A stretch of 64,000 nucleotides of DNA, from positions 1-64,000 of the forward strand of contig JAKCWG010000800.1 in assembly GCA_021464415.1 (NCBI GenBank). Reading direction: 5' to 3'. The DNA is from Lonicera japonica. Its lineage: Eukaryota; Streptophyta; Magnoliopsida; Dipsacales; Caprifoliaceae. The position numbers and the translations under genes were made by a program. The notes beneath the pieces are model-generated. The model was not told the DNA's origin. It saw only the letters and a list, made by a program, of their open reading frames with translations, and made no database searches. The number at the start of each line of letters is the position of its first letter. The first letter of the stretch is position 1. Shown here one piece after another: positions 37,012 through 50,467 of the stretch.

Positions 37012-40000
37012 TTACTCAGTGTATATGGGATTAACAAGGTCAATTTGCTCTATTGGAGATGAATTAAGCTCGAAGAATGGTTTCAATCTTTGACCATTGA
37101 CCTGAAAAGTAGTACCATCTTTCGGATTTTCAACAGTGATGGCACCATAAGGGGTTACGGATTGGACAGTGAAAGGTCCTTCCCACCTGGTTTTCAATTT
37201 ACCAGGGAAAAGGTGCATGCGAGAATTATACAACAATACTTTCTGTCCAGGATGAAACTCTTTTCGCAATATGCTTTGATCATGAATCCATTTCATTTTG
37301 TCCTTGTATTTCTTAGACAGATCATAAGCATCATTTCGTAATTCCTCAAGTTCATTGAGTTGCAACTTTCTTTGCTCACGAGCTTTATCAAGATCAAAGT
37401 TAAGGGGGTCTTGATAGCCCAGTATGCATTGTGCTCAAGTTCGACTGGAAGGTGACAGGGCTTACCAAAGACTAAGCGATAAGGGGACATGCCTATAAGA
37501 GTCTTGAAGGCGGTGCGGTATGCCCAAAGTGCATCTGCGAGTCGCAAAGACCAATCTTTCCTACTTGGATTGACTGTCTTTTCAAGAATTTGCTTAATCT
37601 GACGACCTGACCACTGGTTTGTGGATGGTACGCCAAAGCAAGTTTATGGGTTATGCCATACTTTTTAACGAGATTCTCAAAGATACGATTAGAAAAATGT
37701 GTACCATTATCACTGATGATGGCTCTTGGAGTACCAAACCGAGCAAAGACATATTCTTTCAAGAATTTCACAACAACTCGATGATCATTTGTGTAACAGG
37801 GTATCGCTTCTATCCACTTTGAGACATAGTCGACTGCCATAAGGATATATTTAAAATCATGAGATTGGGGAAATGGCCCCATAAAGTCGATACCCTAAAC
37901 ATCGAAGATCTCCACGATCAAGATGGGAGTGAAAGGCATCATATGCCTTCGAGATAGTCGTCCTAATTGTTGACAATTTGGACAGGCTTTACAAAATTCA
38001 TGAGTGTTGCGAAAAAGGGTGGGCCAATAAAACCCGCTTTGCAAAACTTTTGCAGCGGTTTTCTTCGAGCTAAAATGGCCACCACATGCATGGTTATGGC
38101 AAAATGAAAGGATCTTATTTTGCTCACACTCGGGGACACATCTACGGATGATTTGATCAGGACAATACTTGAAGAGAAAAGGATCATCCCATGAGTAGTA
38201 TTTGACCATGGACATGAATTTGGACTTGTCATGCTTTGTCCAATGAATGGGAATTTGGTTTGTGACAAGAAAGTTGACAATATCAGCAAACCATGGTGAC
38301 TGAGAAATAGAAAAAAGTTGCTCATCAGGGAATGACTCGGATATAGGCAAATGGTCATTTTCAGACATAGCAGTGAGTCTAGACAGGTGGTCCGCGACCA
38401 CATTCTCAGTAACCTTTTTATCTTTGATTGCCAAGTTAAATTCTTGGAGCAAGAGGATCCAACGTATGAGGCAAGATTTGGCATCTTTTTTGCTTAGAAG
38501 GTACCTTAATGCTGAATGATCAGAGTACACAGTGACTGGAGATCCAAGAAGGTATGCACGAAATTTGTCAAGGGCAAAGACGACCGCCAACAATTCTTCC
38601 TCCGTCGTTGTGTAATTAACTTGGGCTGGATTGAGAGTTTTGCTAGCATAATGAATCACATGAGAACGTTTATTAACTCTCTGCCCCAAAACAGCCCCAA
38701 TGGCATAATCAGATGCATCGCACATGATTTCAAATGGGAGATCCCAATTAGGAGGTCGAATAATCGGAGCTGAGATCAACTCGGATTTAAGACGCTTAAA
38801 AGTAGTGACACAAGCTTCATTGAAGACAAAAGGCACGTCTTTTGAAAGAAGATTAGTCAAAGGTCGGGCTATCTTAGAAAAATCCTTGATAAATCGCCGA
38901 TAGAAACCGGCATGCCCTAAAAAGGAACGGATGTCCTTAATTGACCTAGGAGCTGGTAAAGAGGAGATTAAATCAACCTTTGCCTTATCGACCTCAATAC
39001 CTTTGCAAGAGATTACATGTCCTAAAACAATACCCTTTTTTACCATGAAATGGCATTTTTCCCAATTAAGAACTAAATTCTTTTCTTGACATCGTTCTAA
39101 CACCATGGTCAGATGAGAAAGGCATTGGTCAAAGGATGAGCCATACACGGAGAAATCATCCATAAAGACCTCTAAGAATCGTTCCACCATGTCACTGAAA
39201 ATGCTCATCATACACATTTGAAAAGTCGCAGGTGCATTGCACAAGCCGAATGGCATGCGTGAATAGGCAAATGTGCCAAATGGACATGTGAAAGTAGTTT
39301 TTTCTTGGTCTTGAGGATCGATGGGAATTTGATTGTAACCAGAATATCCATCTAGGAAACAATAAAAAGAATGTCCAGCAAGTCGCTCAAGCATTTGGTC
39401 TATGAAAGGAAGAGGAAAATGATCTTTCCTTGTGACACTATTTAGCTTTCGGTAATCAATACAGACACGCCATCCAGTCGAGATTCTGGTTGGGACTAGC
39501 TCATTATCACTATTTTTTACAACAGTGACACCAGATTTCTTTGGAATAACATGAATGGGGCTGACCCATTTACTGTCAGAGATAGGGTATATGATTCCTA
39601 TATCAAGCAACTTAAGGACTTCTGATCGAACAACCTCTTTCATGACTGGGTTCAATCGACGTTGTGGCTCACGAGAAGTTTTTGCACCATCTTCCAAATG
39701 GATGCGATGACTACAAATAGTCGGACTGATACCTCTAAGGTCAGATATCTTCCAACCCAAGGCTGATTTGTGCTTTCTTAGAACATCAACTAGATTTACT
39801 TCTTGCTCAGAAGTCAAGTCGGAAGCAATGATGACCTGATGAGTTTGATTTGAACCTAAATGGACATATTTCAACTTAGAAGGCAATGGCTTTAGGTCCA
39901 AACTTTTTTGTGAATCCTGAACATTGGTGAACTCAGTTTCAGGTATAGTTGCAAGCATCGACTCGCAATCAGACTTAGCCACACTGTTAGGGCCAGTATT

Positions 40001-40436
40001 TATACCAAGAATTGGTTCAAGATGCAGAGATTCAAAGCAATCTGTCCAAGTTTCATTCTCAGTGATCCATTTATCAATGTCTATCAAAGTGGTGGAGTCT
40101 AACAAAGAATTGACACTATCCATGGCATCATCTAAATCAAAATCTGATTCAAGAAAATTCAGACATTGTTGGATAGGGTCATCAGGATAAGAATGGTCCA
40201 TCATTTCTTGAACAACACTATCGATAACACACACTTCTTCTACCAATTCAACATCAGATGGTTGTTTAATGAGTTGAAAAATATTGACTTCCACTGTCAA
40301 ATTACCAAAGGTAAGAGTCATAGACCCATTCCTACAGTTAATGAGCGCATTTGCAGTGGCAAGAAAAGGACATCCCAAAATGATCGGGATGGAGTTTTCA
40401 TCAGAGGGATGGGTGTCTAAAACTATGAAATCAAGT
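37012..40436 (-). pseudogene. Athila-like pol: reverse transcriptase, RNase H, integrase
   Basis: Open for 827 codons from 40378 to 37895, and readable in frame from about 40436 after a frameshift from gag-protease. Motifs in order: ILGCPFLATANALINCRNG (protease end), VCIDYRKLN, CFLDGYSGYNQI, RMPFGLCNAPATF, EVFMDDFSVYG (catalytic FMDD near 39160), RNase H MCDASDYAIGAVLG and TVYSDHSALRYLL, then integrase zinc finger HNHACGGHF...CKACPNCQQLG. A TAG at 37895-37897 replaces the tryptophan codon of the usual DVWGIDFMGPFP. The integrase core then continues in the same frame ([28 protein letters not shown]) until a frameshift near 37600. The remainder is readable in shifted frames to KPFFELN near 37080. 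Confidence 0.94.
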
Positions 40437-42858
40437 AACGCTTGATATCTTGCAAGAATGATCGGGGGACTTTGACAGAACGATCTGCCAATTGCAGAGT
40501 GACTCGAGTGGTCTTCATATCTTGCAAGCCCAACTCTTGGTAGAGAGAATATGGTAACAAATTGACACTGGCTCCTAAATCAAGTAACGCTTGAGTTGAA
40601 TACTTGTTACCTAACTTGCATGGGATCGTAGGACGACCAGGATCTTTGTATTTGACAACAGTCTTTTGCTGAATGACAGATGTAGCCTGTTCGGCTATGA
40701 AAGCATCATGTGGAACATTTGTCCTCTGCTTGACAGTACACAAGTCTTTCAAGAACTTAGCATACGAAGGGATTTGCTTGATGGCAGTAAGGAAAGGAAT
40801 GTTGATATGAACATTTTGGAACACTTCCTTGATCTCATCAAAGTGCTTCGCTTTGGTGGTCAATGCTAACCTATCAGGAAAGGGTGCCCGAGGCACATAA
40901 ATTGTTTCCTTAGGTTGAGTCATTTCTTTTTTCTTGAGTGAAACTTTGGAATTCTCCTTCGATAAATTTGTATCTTGAACCACAACTTCTGGTTCACTAG
41001 GAGGGAATTTGGGAATGACAGATGTATCATTCCCAATGGAATCATTAGGCATTTCAACATGATTGTCAATTTGCCGTCCTAATCTTAAGGTGGTGACAGA
41101 CTTCAACTCACCTTGAAATTGGTCTTGACCAGAAAAGGAACCAACCTCATACACAGGCTCTTTGCTATTACCTTTTGGATTAGCAATTGGTTGACTAGGG
41201 AATTTACCCTTGTCTCTCTCAGCAGTCAATTGACTCAACTGTTGTTGTATTTGTTGGATTTCTTGAGAGGTGCTTTGTGTATGGGCATTAAGAGTTTGTT
41301 GTTGCTGCGTGAGAATCTGCAACATAAGGTCTTCGAGAGCTGATTTCAATTGCTGTTGAGGGGAAGCATATGGAAGTTGAGAAACCAACTCTCTACTAGC
41401 ACTTAACTGAGGCGCAGAGCCATAAGAATTACTAGATGAATGGACAATCTGTTGATTTCCCGAATGGTTTCCATTTTGATGTGAAAAACGATGGCGATCA
41501 TTTGGAAACTGGTTTGGGTTCTGCCTAACTTAGGCTTGGAAACCTGGAGGACCCCTAACTTGAGGTTGTGAGTGTTGCGGATTCGAAGATTGATCTTGCT
41601 TCCAAGAGAAGTTAGGATGGTTCCTCCACTCAGAATTGTATGTCTGGTTGAAACTAGCTGGATTGGGTTTCCTAAAGTTGTTGAACTCAAAGGCTTGTTC
41701 CATAATTGGCTCAGGTTCAGGAAAGAAGGTTGGGCATGAGTGAGCGGTATGGTGTACACTAGAACAAACAGTGCATGGAAATGTGTTGGGCTCACTATGG
41801 ACACTCATGATTGGAGTAGGCTCAATAGTTTGCTTTTGCATTGAACAAGCTAAAGCCTCAACTATTTTGGTCAAAGCTGTTAAACCTTGGTTGAAACCTT
41901 GCATCAAGTTCTTTAACTCCGGGTCACTCTTGATTTCGTAACTACCACCAGTTCTAAGACTTGGGTCAGACCTAGAAAATTTATTAGAAGCATCCCACTG
42001 TTGTGAATCCTCTCATAATTCAGTTAAAAATGTGTAGGCTTTAGTGGGAGTGAGGTGCATGAACTTTCCCTTGTGCATGGACTCTATCATGTTACGAGAA
42101 GTGGGACTGAGACCATTATAAAAACATTGGACTAAACGACTTTTATCAATGCCGTGATGAGGGCATTTGATAATGAAATCCTGAAATCTATCCCATGCTT
42201 TATAAAACTGTTCATTGTCCTTTTGGCAAAAATCTTCGATGGACTGACGCATTTCATTTGTCCGATTCATTGGGTAGAATTTAGACATGAACTTTTTGGC
42301 TAATTGATCCCATGAGCGAATTGAATCTTGTGGCAAAGAATTAAGCCACAAAGAAGCTTTATCATGAAGGGAGAAAGGGAACAACCTTAACCGAACATTC
42401 TCATCATTTAGATTTTGGTTCTTAAAGGTTGCACAGACATTGAGAAATTTTCCCAAGTGAGGGTATGGACTTTCTCGGTCTAAGCCATGAAAACTGGGTA
42501 ACATTGAAATCGTCGCCGGACGAATTTCAAAATGAGTAGCTGAAGTAGCTGGGAGGACAATACAAGATGGAGGATTTGCAGTGATAGGAGCAAAGTAGTC
42601 CTTCAATGGATGTTCTTCCACCATTTCCGGATGGGGAATTTGAACGATGGGAGATGTGGGTGAACTTGGACTCAAGACTATGAAAAATGGGGTGAGGTCA
42701 ACTATAAGATCACAGAGATCCGTATCTCGTGAATCAAGAGTTGAATTGCTACGTGATCGGTTCAGTAGCCTTTTGGACTTTCGCATCCCATGAGATAAAT
42801 ATTGTGAAATTTTGACTTTCCAAAAAGAATAGATGGGTGGTTCAAGAAAATAGGACAC
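40423..42858 (-). pseudogene. Athila-like gag and protease (two stops)
   Basis: One frame from the ATG at 42858 to 40423, interrupted by TGA near 42013 (after TFLTEL) and TAA near 41530 (after PPGFQA). The capsid-type region contains LKDYFAPITANPPSCIVLP, LPSFHGLDRESPYPHLGKF and LRLFPFSLHDKASLWLNSL, wording typical of Athila gag. A glutamine-rich stretch follows (about 41340-41230: QQQLKSALEDLMLQILTQQQ). The protease has ALLDLGASVNLLPYSLY near 40570; D-L-G-A-S is the usual form in this lineage. At the carboxy end the frame runs off (FLQDIKRYLIS), where a frameshift near 40440 separates it from pol. Confidence 0.92.
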
Positions 42859-43837
42859 AAAATGACTACAATCCTAATTGGTTGACGTACACTAATAAAG
42901 GAAAGAATTCCTAGATAGCATATAACCAATTCTTATCTTCAATTTAATGAAAGGGTAGTCAATTTTAATTATTCGCGGGTGGGAAAGCGCGAGCTCTTTG
43001 ACACCACCTGATTGAAAATTTTGTGCTCCTACTCTTGTCCAGATTTGATCGAAACGAACAATAAAAATTGTCCGAGAAGCTTACCAATTAAATTCTCCCA
43101 AATCAGGGCCGAAGGACTAATACGTTGGAGGGTCACAAAGGCACCACTTAAATACCAACTAGTCAATCTACCATAGGCTTGGAAGAGCTCACTGGAGTGG
43201 CTACTGATCGCTTCTTTTCTTTAGAGGTTCTATGAACACCGAATCCTATTTGGCTTGCTAGTGAGTTGATTTTAATTAATGACGGCTTAGGATCACAAGC
43301 AAATGGATAAGCGATTGAGTGGGTGATGAAATCCCAACTCGTTTCAATAGCCGGGCTAGGCTTTAGGTCCAATTATTCATCATTCACCATTCAAAATAAA
43401 TGTGCTAAAAAATAAACACATAGCAATTAGAGCACATAGGAATTGACTCGCTAACAGGAGATTCGCGAGTGATAAAAAATGTACCTCCCGCAAGCGGGGT
43501 GATGATTCAGTTGAGTCGATCAGGGGGAAATTTCTCCTAAATTTCAGTCGTCCCCGAGAGTCCTACTGACCCAAAATAGAGAGTCTTCAAGTGTTCTCTT
43601 ATTTATTTTTTCCTTCCAAAAATGAAATCTCTATTTTGTCCAGTTTCCCTTTGCAATGTTTTTTTTTTAACACTTAATCTAGGCAATCCCAGAACACCAT
43701 ATAAATAAATATTATAGTTTTTAAACAATCCAAAATGTCCAAAAACAAAAAAAAATAATTTTACAACCAAATCGAATAATTACAACTAAATCTAACAAAT
43801 CTCAAAAAGTCTCCACGTCATTTTCATTGACGTCAAC
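42859..43837 (-). other. Untranslated leader of the Athila-like element
   Basis: About 1 kb between the primer site and gag. It shares several phrases with the fragment at 17466-18083 and 20740-20833, showing that the two belong to one family. The ORF at 43163-43372 has no recognisable product. Confidence 0.7.
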
Positions 43838-43854
43838 TCCCGGCAACGGCGCCA
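43838..43854 (-). other. Primer-binding site (Asp-tRNA type)
   Basis: The minus strand reads TGGCGCCGTTGCCGGGA, two bases from the 5' LTR. This is the well-known Asp-tRNA primer site of plant Athila/Tat gypsy elements. Confidence 0.93.
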
Positions 43855-43856
43855 TT

Positions 43857-45436
43857 TGATAGGAAGCTATCTTCGTCGCTAAAAATAGCTTTATCAAAAA
43901 CCCTTATGTACCTACAAAATATATTAGTAACGTAGATAGTAGTAGTAGTAAGGGGTCAAATCCACGGGAGTTGCTTATGAATCAATGAAAACAAAGTTGA
44001 GAAAATAATAGATTTAGAATAAAAACCATTTTTTTTTATCTTTTAGAAATGTTTACTTTTCTTAAGAATAATTTTAATACTAATAAAATGTAATACAAGT
44101 GGAGAAAGTTGTTTTGGAGAAATAAAGTGTAGGGATTTCAAGAGTTAAGAATCCACCACCAAATTATCAATGGATCTAGAATAATATATTATTGCACATA
44201 TATACCCAAAATAAATTCTATACTAGTTTGATTAAATGGAATCACCTATGGTATGTAGAGTGAACCCAAAAAGCTAACCAAATAGTATTTGACAATTTAT
44301 TTGTTTATAAGAGATTTTTCCTTTCAAGATCTATATTTTCTTCTTTTAGAAATAATAATAATATAAGGTTGTCACTCACTCACATTAACACTCAAGAACT
44401 AGAAGATAAATTTGGAAAATAAAATGAACTTAAGAAAATCCTATGGTATGTAGCTCATCTCTTAAGTCAAGTATAAAAACCAAAATGGGATCACCTATGG
44501 TGTGTAGAGTAATCCAAAGATCTTATTTAAGAAAAATCACAAATGAGTATATTTATGCAATATTATAAAATTCTAAATCACAAATAAAAATGAGGCTTCA
44601 TCTCTCCCCTTGAAAGGGAGATTAGCCTTCCATAAAGATAAAAGAACAAAACAAATAATAAAATAGCTCCTTAAATATCTCCAAATATGTGAGTAAAACA
44701 ATTTCTCTCAACACTCTACAATATTGTCTTCTTCAATAAAATGAAACAATAATACAAGAAGAAGAAAAATATGTAGCACTCAAATATTTTCTCTTTCTAG
44801 AACAAGCTCTCTTTCTCCAAGCTCTCCTCCTTTCTTCAAACTCTCGTAGGTGTTCTCCCTCCCTTGGCCAAATATCAATCAATATATGTGAGAAAATGGG
44901 AGAGAATATTCATGATGAAAGTAGACAATGGGGTGAGGGGGTGTAAGAGAATATCAGGCTTTGTCTAGAGAGTGGGGTGTGTAAGAGAATAATGTGGACA
45001 TTGTCTAGGTAGTGGAGTGTTGGGTTATGGGTTGAGAGATTAAAAAATATGAGAGTGGGCACACACACTTTTGGGATATTTTTCTCTCTTTTTTTTTCTT
45101 TTGCTGCCAGAATGTTGTAATGAAATTTAGGATATGAGGATGGCCGAATTTGGGAAAGTGTTGAACTGGAAAGTTGTAGCTCTCTAAATTCTCTTGATTT
45201 TAGGCTCAAGAAACACATGATTCAGAGTTCCGAGAAAAAAGTTATGCTTTAAAAACTATCCGAGCAACTTTAGGTGTCCTTCTCACATATTCAACAAAGT
45301 TAAGCATTTAATTTCATCAATTGAGACAAGAATGTGCAAAACAACTAAATGTCAACATTAGATAATATAATGCAATTTTTGACACTTAAATTTCGGCATT
45401 TAGGGAATTAAAAATAACAGTTTATTGTGCTTATCA
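43857..45436 (-). repeat. 5' LTR of the Athila-like element
   Basis: 1580 bp, TGATAGG...TTATCA in plus orientation, nearly identical to 33550-35126. The length differs by 3 bp, mainly from one extra AGT unit near 43940. Confidence 0.95.
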
Positions 45437-45441
45437 TATAG

Positions 45442-46692
45442 TTAAACAATAACATTTACACATGCATTTCAAAAGTTAGCGAAAGCTAATATACGTCTCA
45501 TAGTAGTTTTGTATCAACACTTAATATTATCATCATATATGTGTATTTCCTTCCATAATCAAGTATATTGAGTATTATTTAGCCAATCTCTGCCATTAAT
45601 TCAAGGTTAAACAACCCAAATCCATGTGCAAGCATGAAACCCCTAGGTTTTGTACTAAAACCCCCAATTGGTGTGGAAATTCTAATTGGAACACATAATT
45701 GTTTACAAAATAATTTAAATACTATTGTTCCCACCTCATAGGGTTAATCCCTCGAACAATCGCAACTGAATCGAGCAGGAACAAGCGAATCTTGAGCTTC
45801 CCCAAACCCTACCATGGAGGAAGGTAAAAATCATGAAGACGAAGATGAATAGTGTTGGGGAATGGTCAATTAAGGAGGAGCTTGGATTGTGATCTCGGAT
45901 CTTTAGAAAATTCCCCAAGATCACCTCTTCTTTCACTCTTTAAAAGCTCTTAAATGATGGTGATGAAAAATGAAGAGGAAAGAGGAAGAAAGAAAATATA
46001 ATCTAATGCTCATGGCCAATAGAATGTTGTTTTTATGAACAACATGTTATCCCTAGGCCATTTTGGGATAGTCCCCACAGCCTTATCGATCTAGGCATCT
46101 CCAACAGCATGCTGTTTTGGAAAATAGCATGTTGTTCACTTCGACTGCTGCGTTGACCTTGAAGATGCAGGAATTTGGACACGGACCAAACACAAAAGTT
46201 GTAGATAATCGAATTACCTTGCCAATGGCACAAATGGGGGTCCATTTGGAAGTCGGACGAAGAAGTTATGCCCCAAAAATCACTGTTGTTTCAAAATTGT
46301 AACGAAATTACGATAGGGCTAAATTTGTGATTGTTCTTCCGAACTCAATCCAATGGTTTGGCAAAGTCTTAGGATATACAAGAGGGATATAAGGAGGTTT
46401 AAATGAATATGGAATAGGATACAATATAGTAGTTAAGGTTCCAAATCGAATAGATGGATTTCGAATTCTGAAATTTTTAATTCTTTCCGTTAGCGCGCCA
46501 AACTTTGCTACGGCTACCCGAAGTGTATTTTGAGCCTACATGCGTGTGTAATATGACTAACATGACTTTTAAGAAGTTTCCAAATCAGAAAAAAGCACTC
46601 GGAATCAGAAATAACCACTTTAAGTCAAAATTTGACTTAAACTCGATTAAGGAACGTACATGATTTATATCAAATTAACTAACGGGCATTAC
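45442..46692. repeat. gypsy-type LTR copy B, right part
   Basis: Continues copy B after the Athila-like insertion. Contains the family phrase actattgttcccacctcatagggttaatccctcgaacaat near 45721 and ends cgggcattaca. Short ORFs here are incidental. Confidence 0.5.
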
Positions 46693-47699
46693 AAAACAAA
46701 TGTGTTTTTATTTTTTCATATTTTCACTTTTTTAAACCCTGGCTTTACTCTTCGTGTTTAATCATTTCACCATCGCCAGTCAGCCTCACCATCTCCGGCT
46801 AGCTGATCACCACACTATCACCAGCCATCCGATCACCTCACCGTCGCCGATACCTCTCTCCATTATCCCTATCCTCCTCTCCCTCACTGTCAAACCACTA
46901 GTAGATATGATTTATATGGAAAATTTGCTTGTCGACTCAGATTTAAGCCAAATTCTGACAGCTTTAAGGTGCTTATAGGCCATCAACTCACTCTAATTCG
47001 ACTGAGTGTTTGATTTTGCCCGAAAGTGATCAAAATTTTGCTTTATGCCTCTTAATTCCCACAAATATTCCTAGGTATATACTCTTTTAAGCTTCAAAAT
47101 TATCAATTTGTTAGTTAATTATGCATAGCTTTGTCCTATTTTAAATACGAATGATTCTATAAAGGACTAAATTCTCATTTTTCGGTCATTTGATACATAA
47201 CATGCTACCTTTGCCGCTGGAAGTTCTAACATTGTTACACAATGTTACATTGGGGAGAAATCATTGTAATCATCCTTACAGGATTTGTTTTTATTCTTTC
47301 TTTATTGTGTTGATTTATTTGGAATTGTTTTAATGATTTGTTAAGTTGTTTGGAACATTATTTGTTTGGGTTGTATTGATTTTAATTTTTTAATGGTCAA
47401 ACACTAGTTAAAAATTTGTTGCTTTGTTAATTAGATTGATTGATGAAATTGTATGGTAGCTAGGTATATTATTAGCAGGTGCAAAAGCTATATTTTTTAT
47501 TAGTTTTAAGTCACTTTTAAGTTAGAGTTATGTCATTAACTTATGACTTTTTTAAGTTACTTTTACAAACTTTTTATGACACCTCCTATTAAGTCACTCA
47601 AGGATAAACAAGAAAGTGACTTAAATGAACATTCATCCATTTTCGCACCCCTGTGGGTTTCAAAAATTGTATTAACCCCTTATATTTAACCTAGTTCTA
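46693..47699. other. Region without a supported gene
   Basis: Includes a Pro/Ser/Thr-type low-complexity stretch (46754-46978, repeated catcacc/catcgcc) and AT-rich sequence, probably a decayed part of the surrounding old copia element. No domain recognised. Confidence 0.45.
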
Positions 47700-48010
47700 C
47701 TATAGCCTCCACTTCTTCTCTTCCTCCTCTCAAACTATGGCATTTTCGCTTAGGACATATATCTGTTAATCGACTTCGGTTGTTAATTGACTTCGGTCTT
47801 TAGTGTCAACTGGTAAATTAGGATCTATTAAGTCTAAGCATATCTCTTGTTTATCTTGTCAACTTGGAAAGCATCTAGCACTGCCATTTCCTAAAAGTGA
47901 TTTCTTTTCCTCTGCTCAGTTTGATCTTATTCACTATGATATTTGGGGTACAATGGGGGATCTAAATCCTTTGTTATTTTTCTTGATATTACACTTGTTT
48001 TACCTAAATA
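47700..48010 (+). pseudogene. Degenerate copia pre-integrase/integrase start
   Basis: The conceptual translation reads LKLWHFRLGHISVNRLRLL, then after a frame change STGKLGSIKSKHISCLSCQLGKHLALPF and FDLIHYDIWGTMG. This is the GAG-pre-integrase zinc-binding region (H...H, C..C) followed by the first part of the copia integrase core, and it breaks off there. Same strand as, and next in polyprotein order after, the protease remnant ending at 21660. Confidence 0.78.
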
Positions 48011-48702
48011 TATGATAAGAAAAATCATTCAGAGTTACCTCTAATACCATATTAATAATAAAGAAGAAAGAGAATCCTCCATCTTTAAAATTCTTTCTCT
48101 TCTATATTATTAACAGTTTCAATAATTCTTGTCTTTAACTAATCAAAGTTCAGAACAAGGAATTGAATCACCAAACATGAATATCAAACTAGGTATGTGT
48201 ATTGCTTCAAAAGATGTTATAAATTGTGAAACCGATGTTTAACGATGGTTCGGATCATTAATTTTATATTGGTTTCAGCAATGTAAAGAACCAACAACAT
48301 ATTGAATATTTGTCAGTTTTTTAGAAAACAATCAAATCCAATATGCTAGCCTCATGCCTTCAACAAACCAAATTAGAATTGGATTAGATCTGTCCCATTG
48401 AGCAGTTTAAATTGTTACAAATATCCCTAGAACAAAGTGTAAGTTTAATGAAAAAAAAAGAAAAATATATGACCAATGCCTATGAAATCGAATTATTTGG
48501 AAAATTAATATAAACCCAATTATCCAAGGGTCACTAAAATCAACAAAAGTACATGTATGGAAAAAATTGGAATATTGATTATGTATTCAATTGAAATAAT
48601 AAAAGCGTGAAAATAAGGCTCAATTGAACACCATAAAAAACGAAGCTAAAACCAATAAATAAAAATAGGAGAGATGGTAAGGTTGCTAAGCCAAAGGTAG
48701 GA
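48011..48702. other. Region without a supported gene
   Basis: AT-rich, with no ORF or clear repeat boundary; may be further decayed copia sequence. Confidence 0.4.
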
Positions 48703-49053
48703 TAATTAGCAAAAATGACCCCTAAAGTTTAACCCGAATCCCTCGCTCGTCCCTATAGTTCAATTTTCAGTTAAAGCATCCTTAAAGTTTCTAATTTTCC
48801 CTCACTCGTCCAAAACTGGATGCTCATTAAAAACATGGATGAAAAACGCGAGTGATTGTCACGAACCACTTTTTTTAGGGGCATTTTTGGATGCTTCAAC
48901 TGAAATTAGAAACTTTAAGGATGTTTAAACTGAAATTAGAAATTTTAAGAATGCTTCAACCAAAATTAGAAACTTTAAGATTCAACCGAAAATTGAACTT
49001 TTTGGACAAGCGAGAGATTTTGGTCAAACTTTAAGGGTCATTTTTGTTAATTA
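48703..49053. mobile_element. Foldback/MULE-like MITE
   Basis: The left arm taattagcaaaaatgacccctaaagttt (from 48703) pairs with the complement of the right arm aaactttaagggtcatttttgttaatta (to 49053). The match continues more loosely into ctcgctcgtcc / ggacaagcgag. The centre has three to four tandem copies of an aaattagaaactttaagaatgcttcaacc-type unit. No ORF; target duplication not identified. Confidence 0.65.
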
Positions 49054-50434
49054 CCCCAAAAGGAAAGGATCGATTTGGAATAGATATTTAATAATCCAGA
49101 GTGCAAAAGACTATTTTTGAAGGTTTTGTTATCCAAGTTGAGTGGGATAGTAATGGATAGAGCGAGATCTTTGTTGGGACGAGTTTACAAATCTGAAAAA
49201 TGGTAATTTAGTGATTTTTTTTAAGTAGAGTGAGAATAATATTTAAATGGGTGCATTTAAAATCACCCTATAATAATATATAATAAGATTTTCTCTATGT
49301 TCATCTTTACTTCTCCACCTCTTGATTTTCACTCTTAATTTATTTATTTTTTTGTTGTGACGCATGTTTTCCTCTTTCTTTCAATCTGTAACCTATTATT
49401 TTTGCTAATTGTAATTATCACTTCTCTCCTATGTTCACTGCATGCCTTTCCTTTTGTAATTGATCCCCTCTTCAAGTACTTCATTTAAAATAATTAATTT
49501 ATTCGATTAATATTATTTCCAATCTACTTAATTTATCTCCCATGTTCTCCGCTAATAAGCTATCTTTTCCCTATATAAATAGTGTGAAAAGAATGCAAGA
49601 AGCAAATATATGTAGTGTGATCCATTTTATTTGATTACCTTTATTATGGCTTTTTTCATGGAAGAATTGTCTTTGGTGGTTGAGGGAAAAAAACTTTTTC
49701 ACAAAAAATAATGAAGGATGGAGGACGTCTACACATAAAAATGAGCCTGAAATGGAGAATATCTTATCTGATGCCTCAACTTGTTTTCTAACTTCTTACA
49801 CAAATCATGTGTTTTTCTTATAATTTTAGATGTTATCAAACAGAACCTAATTAACATATATACTTTTGTTATAATGGATCCGCATTTATGTTTTTCACTA
49901 ATTTTTTTTAAGAAAATAAATTAGTATTGTGTTACTTGATTATTATTAATTTACACATCTCACTTGAAATGCTCATGAACTTGAAACATCGAATTAAATA
50001 GTTCTAGCCTTGACAAAATTCTCAAACTAAAATGATGGCTTCTATAACAATGTGTAAATGTGATTAAGAGTTGAACAATAAATTCGAAGTGAGCAAGTGT
50101 GAAGATAAAAATTAATCCACCATAACCTATGTTGAAAAATATCCGCCATCCCACTACTCATTAAAATATAATTATGTATGGATTATTTTAAATTAAATAA
50201 AATCATAATTTTATTAATTTTGCTACTTCTATTTTATTTAAGTACTTGGTAATATTCTAGGTTATATATAGTTACCAAAGATACTATGACTCATTTAAAA
50301 CAGCTTGCCAAGTTAGATTAATCTAAATGGAAACTTATATATTTATATAAAACTAATTAGGAAATCAATAACTACTCTACTAAAACATTCCAAATTCTTA
50401 TTGACAATTTATGTAAATATCAAGAAATTAAGTT
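49054..50434. other. Region without a supported gene (upstream of the first S1-type gene)
   Basis: AT-rich spacer. A short minus-strand ORF (49960-50154) has no recognisable product. A promoter element is visible only near its right end, at 50468. Confidence 0.5.
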
Positions 50435-50467
50435 GTGGACTATTTGACAATAAACGAAGCTTGTCTC

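Larger units (their letters stand above)
33550..45436 (-). mobile_element. Complete Athila-like Ty3/gypsy element with 5-bp target duplication
   Basis: An 11.9-kb minus-strand element. LTRs lie at 33550-35126 (3') and 43857-45436 (5'), flanked by the perfect duplication TATAG (33545-33549 and 45437-45441). The primer site matches Asp tRNA, as in Athila/Tat elements, and the polypurine tract TTTGGGGGTGGTG abuts the 3' LTR. Gag, protease, RT, RNase H and integrase are all present but broken. By eye the LTRs differ at only about 20 sites in 1.58 kb, so the insertion is recent. No env-like ORF is seen in the 35130-37000 interval. Confidence 0.96.
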
